This document shows positions 9,694-21,325 of a stretch of 64,000 nucleotides of DNA, one piece after another. The stretch covers positions 263,501 to 327,500 of the forward strand of contig CAJNDS010002482.1 in the NCBI GenBank assembly GCA_905221605.1. The letters are read 5' to 3'. The notes under the pieces were generated by a model that was not told the DNA's origin, did not search any database, and saw nothing but the letters and a program-made list of their open reading frames with translations. The position numbers were made by a program, and so were the translations under genes. Numbering within the stretch: position 1 is the stretch's first letter; each line of letters opens with the position of its first letter. Source of the stretch: Symbiodinium natans (taxonomy: Eukaryota; Sar; Dinophyceae; Suessiales; Symbiodiniaceae).

Positions 9694-11240
9694 AGTTCCC
9701 TCAGACTGCCTTGAGAAAGACAGAGTGTGGCTGTCACTTGAGGCCCTTTGGTTGCCTCGTCCAACGATTTCCATGTTCCCCGAGGGGGCGCGCCTCTCTT
9801 GGTCTGTGCGGAGTAGAGGAGTGCCAAACAACCTTGCATAAGTTTGGGGTTTTTCGGTTGCGAGGTTGCTGGGTAGTTTGGTTTGGGGTAACCTGATTCC
9901 ACCCATCAACCTTTTGTGCATCGTGGTGCTGTTTCCTCGAGTGGACGTGTGTGAGGATTTCCGGCACTCCTGAGAAAAAGTTTGTGATGCCTCCGGCTAT
10001 ACCGCTAGCAAGCGCAACTAGTTTATAGAACGAGCCCGATCCCCCTGATGACAGCCAAGTTCCTGAGCCAGATCAATTAATGAGGAAGTGGTGGTTGGAA
10101 CGAAGCCAATGGAGCTCCCGGAAGATGTGAAAACAAAGCAGCCTAAACCCTGTTTGCTCACGTGCTAGGGTAGCACGGTGGTTCTGAACCTCGAACCAGG
10201 GCGGAGTCCTGCCCATGCTAGAGAGCGGCTTTGTCAAGGACGCCGCCGGAGCCCTGTAGAGGTCCTCACCTTCAACGAGAGTAACGCGTTGATCGGCATA
10301 CATTCTTGTCAAAAAAAGTGCCCGGGCATATCCCAAAGTCTTCTATCCCGGCCGCGTCCTCGCATCCAGAGCCGGTGGACGGCAAGGACCTCCCAACAGT
10401 ACGCCGCTCCCCAACCACAATCGGTACGGCCATTGTTGCATGCGCCGATGTGCCTGCGTCATGTGGACAAACAGCGCCCCGCACTCTCAAAGGCTCAAAT
10501 CGTGAGTGGATTGTGTTGCTTTCTGGCAACTTTGATTGCTGTTGAGTGCAGGCGTGCTGTACTTCACATTCATTTGCACAGGAGATTCCCTCATCAAGGG
10601 TCGCGTTATACGGGTACACATCAAGTTGTGACCCGTGCAATCCAGCATTTACTCGTAACAATGCCAGAGACAGCACGTGCACGTTGCCATGCAGTGTATG
10701 CGCAGTTTCTATGATGTTCAATTTGAGGGGCCCGTCATGTGTGCTCCTTTCCTGTACCTGGTTGGTGGCGTGTTCGACCTCGATGCTGGAACAGTGTTCC
10801 CTCGGCACATGGCGCGCCCCTTCGGGTCGCTTTGTGTGTGCCCTTTGTGCATGGAGCTTCGCTCCCTCGGCACTGGCCGCGCGGTTCGCTCCCTTGCTAC
10901 TCTACAAGCTTTATCCCCCACTTGAACTCTGGGACGGATGACGCTTGCGGAGCCGCGCCGTAGATACTGGTCGACACTCACTCGCTCGCTCGCTCACTCA
11001 CGCACTCACTCACTCACTCAAGGATGCTTTTCATTGCCGGCTTGCCACGCTGTCGTACAGCGTAAGGTACACGAGGTCCGCCTCTGGGCTGTACTGTGAC
11101 TTTGCCACCCCTGACACCACCCCCTGCCGCCAACGTTTGCTGATGATGGCTTCCTCGGTGGCCCCGTTTCTGAGGTTCTCCGAACCTTACGCCATCTCCA
11201 ACACGTCAGGCCTCAGGTTGGTCTGCGATTTTTTGTCTTT
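9694..11240 (+). other. intergenic, no gene seen
   Basis: Short open frames only, with no recognisable domain or exon chain. A tetranucleotide stretch of CACT/CGCT units lies at 10975-11021. Confidence 0.5.
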
Positions 11241-11280
11241 GGTTGTTGGCACTGCAGCTGGTATGGCTGAACATGGCAGC

Positions 11281-11860
11281 GATTGGTTGTGAGTGTGCTG
11301 CCTTGGAGACTCTATGAAAGCAAAGCAAATTAACAGCCTGAAAAAAACCTGAAAAAGCTTGACCCCCACAGCCCACCTTAAAGCGAAATCCCCAACCTTA
11401 GACACATTTCGAAACAAGCTTGAAAAACCTGAAAACAACCTGAAACAAAACTGAAGATAACCTGAAAACAACCTGACAACGCCTGACAAACACCAGAAAA
11501 GATCTGAAAAACCATGAAAAAACCTGACAAAACCCTGGAAAAAACCGAATAAACCAGAAAATTCCTTGAAAAACCTGAAAAGCCTGAACAAACCTGAACC
11601 AAATGGTGGAGGCAGCCTTTTTTCAGGATTCTTTCAGCTTTTCTGAAAATTGCGAAATGGTGAAGGCAGTTTTGTTTCAGGTTCCTTTTTCAGCTTGCTT
11701 GGAGTCGGTGAAATATGAAGGCAGGTTTTTGTCAGGCTTTTTTCAGGTTCATTCCAGGAATGCCAAGGGAACGAGGGGGCAGGTTCCAGGCAGTTTCAGG
11801 TTTCTCTATAATTTTGGAGGTTTCATAGAGTCCCCGAGCCCCACACTCACAATCGATTGG
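11281..11860. mobile_element. foldback (inverted-repeat) element
   Basis: Bases 11281-11320 and 11821-11860 are inverted copies of each other: the left arm holds ttgtgagtgtg and gactctatgaaa, the right arm holds their reverse complements at the mirror positions. Similarity continues weakly outward to about 11255 and 11885. Inside, the left half (11335-11600) is packed with CCTGAAAA-like units and the right half (11618-11790) with TTTTCAGG-like units, so most of the element could fold into one long imperfect hairpin. No transposase is encoded. It could be a non-autonomous foldback or MITE-type element. Target-site duplications were not identified. Confidence 0.65.
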
Positions 11861-11899
11861 GCTCCATTTGTTGCAGCTGGCTGCTCCGTCAGTGAAAGC

Positions 11900-14800
11900 T
11901 GGCAATTTGTGTCGATGAAGGCCTCCTTCACTCCAAGAGTGGTTTGAGGGTTGTTGCGTCGATTTAGCCTTGGCGCCACCCTCAGAAGTAGGTGTTGGCT
12001 CCTTTGTATCCTATGGCTCCCGATTCTCTATGGTTTTCTTATCTACGGCAGTTTGCGAGGTTCCTAGCTCGGTCTTTGAGCAGTTGAGTCCTGGCTCGTG
12101 CTGTTTTGATCTTTGGTAAGCGGCGCTTTTGGCTGCTGGAAGTATGCCCAACCCAAACAGAGTCCAGCATGAAGTGGGTTGAGCAGCAATGTTTTACAGT
12201 CGGGTCGCAAGTCAAATGTGTACCAAACTTTTGGGTTGATCGAAATCTATGATGGATACAGAGCTGGAAGGCCAAAGTTTCCAGAACTTCGGGTATTTCG
12301 AGACAGCTCGAGTTTGACTTGTGAGCTGCCTGAAACAAACCCGCAATGTATGCAGGATACAGTAGTTCTCAGATTGATTGTTTCTTGTCGAGCCGGTTCG
12401 AGAAAATTGCCGCCACGTGTGCCAAACGCCGCAGGTAGATCATAGGCAGGAACATATGTATAAAATGCTACGACAGTGGGTTTCCTTGCACATGTGCGTT
12501 GAGTTGTGCATGGTCGGTGTTCGGCGGTGCTAAGCATGAACCAAACAGGCATAAGTTTCCGGTAACAACATGCAGCCCAAACATGTGAGGGCAACTGCTG
12601 TGAGAGCGCGGCGGCATGGGCGCCTGCGATTAGCGAGTTAGACTCACCCGATGTCACCTTAGATTCAGACCATCTAGAAAACGTCATGATTGGCAATGAG
12701 GAGAAGCACAACCTTTGGTGTGGGCTCCCACGCTTGCAAAACTGGTATATACACATTTGTTTTTTTTTTTCGACTGTGTGTTGTGATGGTCAGCCATTTT
12801 TCTGGAATGTTGGTCGGTTTTGTGTCGGCATGGTTGGGCAAGTGAACTACTGGGGGCGTGCGTGCAATGCAAGTTCTTGCATTGGCAAATAAACCAGCAC
12901 TTGGCATTTGTTGCACGCATACACAGATGAGGCATCCCGTGTTGTGGTTTCAACTTTCTCCCGGGCAAGCCATGGTGGCCATCAGCATTATACACAGAGA
13001 CATGAGGTTGTAGAAATTGAAAGGCTCGTTTTGCAGTGGCACAAAAAGGGTTTCATTGCCAGCCTGTAGTGCATGCTGAAGCAGCCTCATTGAGGGCCGT
13101 GGGACGCGCAGATTCCGTAGATGAATTGCCATGAGCCGCGCCGCAAACCCAAACAAAGCCAAGAAAACGTCAGAAGAACTGGAGGCCACGGTCGAGGATT
13201 GTCACGGGTCATTGTCGCAGACTAATTTCAGAGCCCATTTTGTCTGACAGGTCGATTCGGTGGCAAAAAAGCAAAAGGTACCCCTACGTCTCAGAAAGCT
13301 TGCGCTTGTTAGTGTTGTGCGGGCAGGCCGAGAAAGAAAGGATTCGCAAACTCATTATAACTTTAGGTGACGAGAACAAAAAGGCAAGCTAGACCATGCA
13401 TGAGAAGGTCATTCTTGCTTGTTGATTTGAAATGTTCGTTGTTACCGAAATCCTCTGTTTGGTTGCAGGTTGTCTCACAAATCCGGGGTTTGGCCGCAGC
13501 TCTGGAGGACATGTTGGGGGAAAGCAGCGTTTGAAGGGCTCGTCAAGCCTCGCCCGGGTTTATCAAGGATGATATTGAGCTGCATGGAGCGCTGATTCAA
13601 CGAAGTGTACTGGATTGTGCGAAATGTCAGCCAGCTCAGGTTTGTGTGCTTGAGTGCGCTTTCGTTTTTGTACAAGTCAGTGCACAAGGTTTGCCGGTCA
13701 AGCCGCTGACTTAGCCGTGGTGGTTCTTATGGTCGTGATGGCTGCGTTAAGAGATCTTGGGACAGCTGGACATGCACAAAGGCACACAGGTACAAAAGGC
13801 ACATAAGACCTTGAATGATCAGCTCGAGCAAAATCGACATCAATACATCATGCTGCTATGTGACTATGTGCTATATTTTTCTGAGCTTGCCAGACAAGTC
13901 CATTCAAGGTCTGGAATCTATGCAGCATGGTTGTCGAAGATGGTGCCAGACCAAAGATTGCTGGCCTTGCATCGCAAGCTTTCGTTGCATCACTTGCCCT
14001 TGCGTAGATGTTTGTGACAAGGCCGACAAACATCCACAATGGGCGACCGGTGTGGTGTTGGGTGCTTTGGACGATTTGCGCGTGTGCGACTTGGATTGGC
14101 AGCTTTGCTGTGTAGATGCGGCGTGTGGTGACAACGATAAAAATCGACTGGGGCAAAAATTCACAAGGTTTCACAACATACGAGGTCGTTATTACGCCAT
14201 AACCTGGACTTGGTCACAACTGCGTTTGTTCTACAGAATGAGGGTTCCCAAATCCTCTTGCAGTTGCTGGTGAGCCCAGCAGTATCTTACCTATCATGAA
14301 GGTTTTGTGATGGCGAACGCAAAGGAAATACTACACCGGTGCAAGACACCAGACAGAAAGACAACACGGGACATTCGGTATTCCTATCCAACATGACGGG
14401 AGAAAAGGGAGATAAACAGACACAAAAACCACGGGAAGTACGGCACACCCATCCACCAGGGAGGAGACAAAGGGAACAGTTGAGACTCCAGACACAAGCC
14501 ACAGCTTCCACAGAGAAGCTGGCAGACCCGTCCAAAAATGAAGGAAGGCAAAGGAGACAAGCAGAGACACAAGCCGCCACAAATTTGACTGAGGACCCCA
14601 CAGTCGATTGTTTTGGGAATGAATCAATGCTAAAGAAGAAAAAAACCATGATGAAACACGCTGCGGAAGCTGTGTAGTCCAAAAGCCGCGGGGTCCCTTG
14701 TGGGGTGGCGGACGCCCTCATTCCAGCATTGGTTTTCCGAGGCATAGAACATGCAGAGATAGACAGCTCGAAAGGTACAGTCCTACACACGCTATGCGCG

Positions 14801-15190
14801 TCGAAGGAGACGGTCGTTCCAACCTGGCGCGCAACGCGGACTGGTAGCACCGCGTGGCTTCCTGAACATCCCGTGTCCGTGTGGCTGCAAGTTGTTGCCC
14901 ACGTGCGCGAGACTAGCCACGAGAACGTGCTGCCAGTGGCGATGTAGGTCGTCTCGGCATGGCCCAGCAGCGGCTTGTAGTGTGCACGTGTGTGCCTGAC
15001 AATCCCGTTCTCGTCTCCTTGTTAGAGTTACCGCGTGTGCGCCTGCACATGGTCGGCATTCGCCAAAGTGGCCAAAAACACTGCGTCACCTGGGGCCACT
15101 TCCGTGGCCGTGAATTGGATAGAAGCCTGCCACCCCGCTTTGGGGTTGTAACTTGCAGCAAGTTTCTGCATTAGGCACACATTCACATAA
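11900..15190 (+). other. intergenic, no gene seen
   Basis: No exon chain, domain or transposon module could be supported in this 3.3 kb. The longest open frames (13815-14273 on +, 14287-14850 on -) have no visible motif and unremarkable composition. Confidence 0.45.
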
Positions 15191-15199
15191 CATCTTTGT

Positions 15200-15960
15200 T
15201 GATGGCATTTCTGCCGCCATTCATGCAGCCTGTCGGGGTGTTCCTCTAGGTCGTGGTCCTCGTGCGCCGCGTATACGCTGATGGTCTACTTGATTCTGCT
15301 TGTTTTGGCCGACTCGGAGAGTGCCCTGCAACGTGAGCTTGACGCCATTGGTGTTTGGAGAGCCCGTTGGCATTTCTCCTTTGGCATAAGCCCCGATAAG
15401 ACACTTGTCCTCGCTGTCGGTTGTAGGTCCTGTAGTTTTCGCTTCGTGATTCAAGGCTCCGCTGTCCCTGTCGCTCAGTATCGCTGGTCATCCATTGCCA
15501 TTCTGATTTGCTGTTTCGCTAAGCGTCCATGCTTCTCGGTTGCTGGTCTTGGTGGTCAGGGAATTGCATTGGCCAGGTGTGGCCACCATCCTTTCCTGGA
15601 TGGCTGTGCTTCCCGTCACCGTGGCCTAAACTTGAACCACGCATGCCTCTGTGGGTGTGCTGAGCTTGCTTCGTGCCCTGCGCACATGGCCGTGGGCTAT
15701 CCGATGAAAGCCTTTTGCTGCTCGTGCTGCATGAGATGGGCAGAACACATGCGTATGTGCTGTACGTTGCAAACCCGTGGCATTTCTGCGGCAAATCATT
15801 TGGATTGGCGGCGGTGCAAGACCAGCTCCTTGACCGAGCTTTTGTTTGCGTTCGTAATTGCTATCTACTTTTCACTCTGACCGTGACTCGCAGTCGTTTC
15901 CGGACCAGTCTCTTTCTGACCGAGAGGCTTGTTTCGTCTTCTTGGACAACATTGTTATTT
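15200..15960 (+). pseudogene. LINE family A reverse transcriptase fragment
   Basis: A decayed non-LTR retrotransposon RT. A YADG-L segment near 15268 (in place of the catalytic YADD) is followed after a frame change by LADSESALQRELDAIGVW, then a WHFSFGISPDKT stretch with the Lys-Thr typical of RT domain 7, then a PVAQYR segment where R-YLGV would be expected. Further frame changes follow, and similarity fades by about 15900. Its missing C-terminal part appears at 18100-18491, on the other side of a second LINE, so this copy seems to have been split by an insertion. Confidence 0.6.
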
Positions 15961-16033
15961 TTTCACACACCTGTTTTACGTGTGCTCGCTCGACTGGGGT
16001 CCCGGTCGGCAACTACGGAGTCTTCACCGCAGG

Positions 16034-16256
16034 TCACCGATGGGCACCTCGGCGCCATCGCTGGGGTCGACGGGGCCATGCCGGCAACTCCAGCAGAGTG
16101 GCTTTTTGCGCCCGCAGCGCCGCCAGGGACACAAGACCCGTCCAGCGGCGGACGAGTGCGCGCCCCGCTGCCCCCGAGCTCAACGGGGCGCGCCGCAAGA
16201 AACCGAGCGCCTCTGCTCCAAAGCGTCCACCCACTTCGAGCGGCACCTGCCGCTTG

Positions 16257-16289
<33 letters not shown>

Positions 16290-16613
16290 GCCGCTGCCGC
16301 CGCCGCTGCCGCTGCCGCTGCTGCTGCCGCTGCCGCCGCCGCCGCCGCCGCTGCTGCTGCTGCTGCCGCTGCGGCTGCTGCGGCTCTGACGAGCGTGGCG
16401 TCGACAGCCATCTGCAGACAACCTCTATGCGCCGCCGTTCATGTCGCGTAGCGCAGTGCTGGCGGCTACGCGTGCCCCCGCTTCTCGGCAAACGCGTGCC
16501 GCAGCGCGTTCCAGGCACGCTGACCTGTGGTCTTCATACTCATCCAACGCACCCCCACAGCGGCATCGCTTTGGTGCCAGGGGGAGAGGCAAGCGGAGAC
16601 GGCGTAGGAGCAT
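16034..16613 (-). pseudogene. LINE family B C-terminal zinc and nuclease-like module
   Basis: Read on the minus strand from 16613: LRRLRLPLPL, then a C-x-C-G...H...C cluster (CRCGGALDEYEDHRSAC), then AAARVCREAGARV, a VDATLV segment, an expanded poly-alanine run, and EVGGRFGAE...RALVRRW near the end. Cys/His cluster plus D-x-TLV is the arrangement expected of a LINE with a restriction-like endonuclease after its RT. That mechanistic reading is an inference. A frame change lies between 16411 and 16430. The segment is the direct C-terminal continuation of the + strand fragment at 16654-18060 but points the other way. Confidence 0.6.
16258..16386. repeat. GCN/CTG-CCG trinucleotide repeat
   Basis: About 43 units of CTG mixed with CCG, encoding poly-alanine on the minus strand inside the LINE family B frame. 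The repeat sits right after the VDATLV segment, where a few alanines are normal in the other copies seen here, so it is probably an in-frame expansion within a dead element. Confidence 0.9.
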
Positions 16614-16653
16614 GATCCGGAATTAGTCGCTCGGGACGGCGAAATCCGGTCTT

Positions 16654-18060
16654 GTGGGCAGAACAATCATATTACGTCATCGCGAACCCGAAAGTCCGCC
16701 CATTGGCTGGACTTCCTTGGCGATCACCGGGCCTGCCTGCGCCATGTCCCTTATCGCACGTGGCGCGAAGTGGCGCCGGCCCTGCTCCCCTTCGCATCCC
16801 TTCGCACAGGCAATGTACGCACGACGTTCTGAGCTGTTATGGTGGGACGCCAACGGCGAGACTACACGAACGGGCAAAGTGCAAAGTGCCAACGGCGAGG
16901 CACACCAGGTGTTCCAATCGGAGGGCGTCGAGCCAGGTGACCCGCTGGCCCCTGCGTTCTGCGCACTGGGCCAACACAATGCGCTTCTCGCGGCCAGCGC
17001 AGCCTTACAGCCTGGCGACTCCCTGTCCGCCTTCCCCAACGACCTGTACCTGGTCACGACGCCAAAGCGAGCGTGGCGGCGGTGACACTGTTGCGGGCGC
17101 CGTCGTCGAGCGTGAGGCCGGAGTTGCCGCCAACGTCGGCAAGACGCGGGTCCATCATGCCGTTGGCGGCCCCGAACCTCCCTGCGTCGATGAGCTTGGA
17201 GAGGAAGTGCGGCGTGGCAACAAGCCGCCGCCGGAGCGTGGCTTCCTGGCGCGTAGGGTCCCCATTGGGCACGACGAATACGTCAGGACGCAGGCGCGGG
17301 AACCACTGCGCGAGGCTCGGGAGTTCCTGCAGGCTGTGCCGCGCCTGCCTGACTTGCAGTGCGCGTGGTTGCTCCTGCTGTTCTGCGCTTCGCCGCGGGC
17401 GCAGTACCTCTTGCGAAACGTCCCGCCCGAGCTCGCTGCGGACTACGCGCTCACACGACGATGAGGAGTGGCGCACCCTCCTCGAGCTTTTGGGAGCCTC
17501 GATCTTAGGGACGTCGCCAGTCACCAGCGTGCCCGGGACATCGTGTTTTTGCTGGCGCATTTGGGAGGCCTGGGCCTGTTCGCTGCAGAGCGCGTTGCCC
17601 CGGCGGCCTGTTGGGCTGCGTGGGCGGATGCATTGCCCGTGTTGCAGCAGTGTGGCGCCCCGACGCCGCAGAGCGATGCTTGCAGGAACTCGTGGCCGGT
17701 GCGCGAGCAGGTGCGCCCTGCTTGCAGCAGCGGCCGCGGCAGACGCCCTTACCGCCCAGGGCTGGTCGGACAGGCCAGCCTGGCGAGCGTGTGTCGACAG
17801 AGCGCGGCCGCCGCCCGAGCCCGCAAATGAGCCGGGTCTTGAAAAAATCGGCCTGGCAACGTAGTGCAGTTCCACTTCACACCTCCTGTCGAGAACGCAC
17901 GATGTTGCCGGCTTTGACCCCTGACGCCCGAGCCATGTGGCGGTCCCAGTCAGGCCCACATGCGGGGTCTTGGCTTAGTGCTATCCCTGCGCACCCAGCT
18001 GCCGAGCTCACGCCGGATCTGATGCACCTCGCCCTGCCCGACTCCCCTTGCCGATTGTAG
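16654..18060 (+). pseudogene. LINE family B reverse transcriptase fragment
   Basis: Degenerate RT of a non-LTR element in several frames. From about 16800: FAQAMYARRSELLWWDANGE, then GVEPGDPLAPAFCALGQHNA, the conserved G-D-P-L block of RT, then FPNDLYLVT at 17028-17057. The expected F-x-D-D is changed to P-N-D, so the active site is lost. In the next frame come GKTRVHHA, PIGHDEYVRTQA and LPDLQCAWLLLLFCASPRA, then HLGGLGLFAAERVAPAACWA at about 17560, and finally RSQSGPHAGSWLSAIPAHPA and LTPDLMHLAL near 18030. It stops at the point where the inverted fragment at 16034-16613 begins in protein order. Confidence 0.7.
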
Positions 18061-18099
18061 TGGCTCGCCGATACAACCGCCGTGGGCGCATGCGGCCGG

Positions 18100-18491
18100 A
18101 TGACCTACGCTGTTTTGGAGACTCGTCTCCTAAAGCTTTATAGGCGTGCAATGCTTCGAACGTGCCTTCGCTCCGCTTGTTTGCCCAGTGCCACAGCCAC
18201 ATGACCTTTTGTTCATATGTGTTGCTGTGCCTATGCGGCGATGACGACTGGAGCTTTCTTCACGCAACGCGCGTTTGCCCGATTTTCGCATCCTGGAGGG
18301 ATGTGTGGCTGCGGCGCTGTGAAGCGGCAGGTGTGCATGGAGTTGAGCAGTTTGCGGACGCTGCCTTCTTGCAGCTGCTCTTTACGCCGCATGACCGGCG
18401 CAACTCCATTAGTTTCATGTCTGCCCACTTGAGCTTTGTGGCAGCCGTGTGTCAAGCCCAGCGTTCCCTGCTGGACGGTCTGAGCGTGTAA
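18100..18491 (+). pseudogene. LINE family A C-terminal fragment
   Basis: From 18162 the frame reads through a Cys-containing segment and DDWSFLHATRVCP, then FASWRDVWLRRCEAAGV and SFMSAHLSFVAAVC, stopping at 18489-18491. A C-x-C/H cluster followed by W-x-WLRRC is the usual tail of LINE ORF2 proteins. It is in the same orientation as the family A RT at 15200-15960 and lies just beyond the family B block, as expected if family B landed inside family A. Confidence 0.55.
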
Positions 18492-19080
18492 TTTTGAATG
18501 CTGTTAGTTTGAGTTATGTTTCGTTGTACATCGCGATCTGTACATTTGTTTCACTTGGTAGTTAGGCGCTGACCGCTGGACGGTTGCTTGAGGATTCGTG
18601 CTGCTGCCGAAGCTCGCTTTTCGAAAGGTCTGTGTGTGCGTGATCTTGATGCTCATGGAGATGTAAACATTCTGATTGTGAGTATTTTGGAATTTTTCAG
18701 CATGCTTATCAGACACTGGAAGTGAACTGAGCGCATCTCCCGCCGTCCTCTCAAGTTTGGGAAGGGGAAGTGTAGTCGCACAGGGTCTGAAAAATTCTTT
18801 TCCCGCCCGCCCGCCCGGGATGTCTAGGGACGCGCTCACTCGTCTTCGTGTGATGCGTGTTCTTGGAGGCCCTGTGGGCTCATGGGTTTGTCCCGACTTG
18901 TGGCTGTGCCATCAAAGAAGAAAAGAGCGCTTGAGTCCTCAAACATGCATGACTCTGTTTTTCGGTATGAGCCTTTTGAGATCACGATTGGATACCATTT
19001 TATGAGGATGAAGTTTGAATATGCTCCCCTGCGGTGATTAGTTTCCTTTGAGTTTCTCACCCTTTTCGGAAAGTTGCGAT
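18492..19080 (+). other. spacer between LINE fragments
   Basis: AT-richer than its neighbours; no gene or repeat module seen. It may contain the 3' untranslated tail of the family A LINE. Confidence 0.4.
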
Positions 19081-19084
19081 GGCT

Positions 19085-19545
19085 ATACGGCGTCATTTAT
19101 GGCGCCACCCAGCGCAGCGAAGCCCTCTGCTATGACGCGACGCTCGTGTCCCCTGCTCGGGCGGGATGGCAAACCCACCCGCGGCGCCGCTGACCGCGAC
19201 GGTGCCGCACAGAGGCCGCTGCGCGACGCAAACGTGCGCGCTACCCTGACCTTTCCCTCGGGGGGCCACAGCGCCTGTGCGTATTGGCTGCCGAAGGCGG
19301 AGGGGGCTGGAACGACGAGTCCCAAGGTCTGCTCAAGCAACTCATCCGACTGCACACGCGCCGAGCACTGGCCATCCTTCGAGCGGCTGCCGACCAAGGC
19401 TGGGCACGCCGGTGGTGGAGTGCGCACGCCGGTGGTGGAGTGCGTTGTCTGTTGCCGTGCAGCGCGCGGCGAGTGGACGATGCCCTCCCAGGGCAGGTTG
19501 ACACACAGCCTCTGGCGACGTTGCTCCCTCTGCGGTGAGCCTTCC
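19085..19545 (+). pseudogene. LINE family B nuclease-like module, second copy
   Basis: The sequence VIYGATQRSEALCYDATLVSP (in two adjoining pieces), then ADRDGAA, an RRKRARYPDL stretch, LCVLAAEGGGGWNDESQGLL, and ARRWWSA repeats the C-terminal module seen at 16034-16613 and 21326-21820. It needs at least two frame changes. A perfect 20-base tandem duplication at 19405-19444 breaks the frame near its end. Only the C-terminal module is present, as is common for 5'-truncated LINE copies. Confidence 0.6.
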
Positions 19546-19829
19546 GTAGGTCTCCGGCCAATAGGCGTTTGAGACGGCGGAACAAGGAACAGTAAGCAAG
19601 AAGGCAAGTGCGCATGCAAGTGCGGGTGATCCTTCCTTTTTGGTCAGCGTTCCGAGCAATGTTTGTGTCCAGGGCCCGCCGCGGTGAATACGTGGACTGA
19701 TATTGCTGAAACAGCAAATTGGCCGCCCGCTGCAAGCCAGTACGTACAAAGCTTTAAGAATGTATAGACCGAATCGTGCCAACACTCAAGCACGCCCCCA
19801 TTCCCCATGTCCTTATAGGACCGTGGTCC

Positions 19830-21277
19830 ACTAGCAGCAGGAACAGTCTGACGCTTGTAATGTTTCACGTGGACCCGAACGGGCGAAAGCGAAAGCGAAA
19901 GCGAAAGCGAAAAGCCCGCCGGCAAATAGCGGCGGTTTCCAGCATATCAAGAAACCATCCAAAAACCAACACGAGAAGCACCTGCTGGCGCTTTGCATGC
20001 GCCGGTGCCGGATCGTGCCGACAAAGGAGTGCCTTGCCATGCTCAGCGTTTTTTGGCCGCGGCTGGAAGTTGTTCAGAGGCCTGAAGAAGCTCCGAGGCA
20101 CGGTACAGAAGGTCCGCACGGGTGGGCTGGCCATCAGGCCTGTCTCCTGGCCACTTGCCTGCGTTGTATCTTGCCTTGCTGGCCTTGCCCTTGCCATTCC
20201 CTTTGTTGCCCTTGCCGACGCCCTTGGCTTCCCGATGTTTGGCACCAGCTCGGTGACGACCTGTGCCGGGTGCGCGGTCCCCGCGAGGGGAACGTTCACG
20301 GTGAGGCGTGCAAGGGCTGGTGCTCCGGCTGGCGCTGCGGTCTGGGGAGTGGCCGTCAGTATGGGGCGCAGGCGGGGGCGGCCCGTAGGCCATGGCCTGC
20401 AGTGCACGGAAACGGCCGTGTAGGAGGTGGGGAGCTTCATACCCCAAGGCGCCCGAGTGCACCAAGCGCTGTATTTCATGGACTTCCAAGCATGGCGGGC
20501 ACGGTGCATCGCCGTTCGCCGGCCTGCAACGACAAGCGGTGCACAAGCGGGACATGGCGGGACATGGCGGCTTTGGATGCGTGGCTAGGGCACGTCCCGG
20601 GCTAGAGCCAAAAGCCTTGCAAACAAGAGCATGCGCAGTGCAAACCAACCATGTGCCCGACCCCGCCCCCCTTGTCGGGATCACGAAACTCGCCGCGTGT
20701 TCGGGCGACGCCGCGCTGGTGCAGGTTTCGGCGCGGCAGGTTGTCGCGCTGCGGCCGCTGGGGCGACAATCCCGAATCCGCCATCTGCAACAGCTGACAC
20801 AAAAGGGACACCCAGGGGACACCGGCGGCTGCCCCGCCTGGCGTGCTAACGCGACGATTTCTTCTTCACCTGGCGACCTCTTGCACCGCTTGTAGCCATT
20901 CGCACCTCGCTTCCCCTGTTTCCCCAACGCAAAGTGGCGCGTGTGCCCTGTCCGGTGGCAGGGCTTGTTCGGGGCCGCCGCTCAGCGTGGCGGCGGCGTG
21001 GCGCGCCAGCACGCCCAGGAGCACTCCGACTAGCAGCCAGCCCCACGCTAGCCTCACGAGGCCAAGCGTAAAGTAAGTGGGCGAAGCTCCGCCGCAAGTC
21101 ATAGCAGCATGCGCCAGACTCTCCCGGCAGGTCGGGGGCAGGGAAGCTGCAAACGAGACTGCCGACTGTGCCGCAGACAAGCCATGCCAGCAGCAGTCGC
21201 CGAGCACGGCGGCAGCGGGCCATACCATGGGCGACGAACCTACTCACCCCACCGTGGGCAGGGCGCAACAACGACAA
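19830..21277 (-). pseudogene. minus-strand zinc-rich ORF region, possible LINE N-terminal part
   Basis: Overlapping minus-strand frames (21277-20846, 21228-20866, 20927-20043, 20509-19865) cover this stretch. One encodes a hydrophobic segment (WLLVGVLLGVLA) with the look of a membrane helix. The next encodes a C-x2-C...C-x2-C cluster (LCTACRCRPANGDAPCPPC), then a helical AVH/QRLVHSGALG region and a basic Gly/Lys-rich tail. This looks like a nucleic-acid-binding N-terminal region of a retroelement protein, but I do not recognise the family. It lies head-to-head with the nuclease-like module at 21326. It could instead be an unrelated gene fragment. Confidence 0.35.
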
Positions 21278-21325
21278 AACAGCTCGAGCTTAGCTTGAGC
21301 ATGCTTGAGCCTAGCGCACACAACA

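Noticed and set aside
14287-14850. 187-codon minus-strand Cys/Ser/Phe-rich ORF
   Set aside because: No signal peptide or domain, and the composition mirrors a plain A/C-rich plus strand.
17054-17959. 301-codon minus-strand ORF
   Set aside because: It is the shadow of the + strand LINE RT fragment, which shows real RT motifs in the same DNA.
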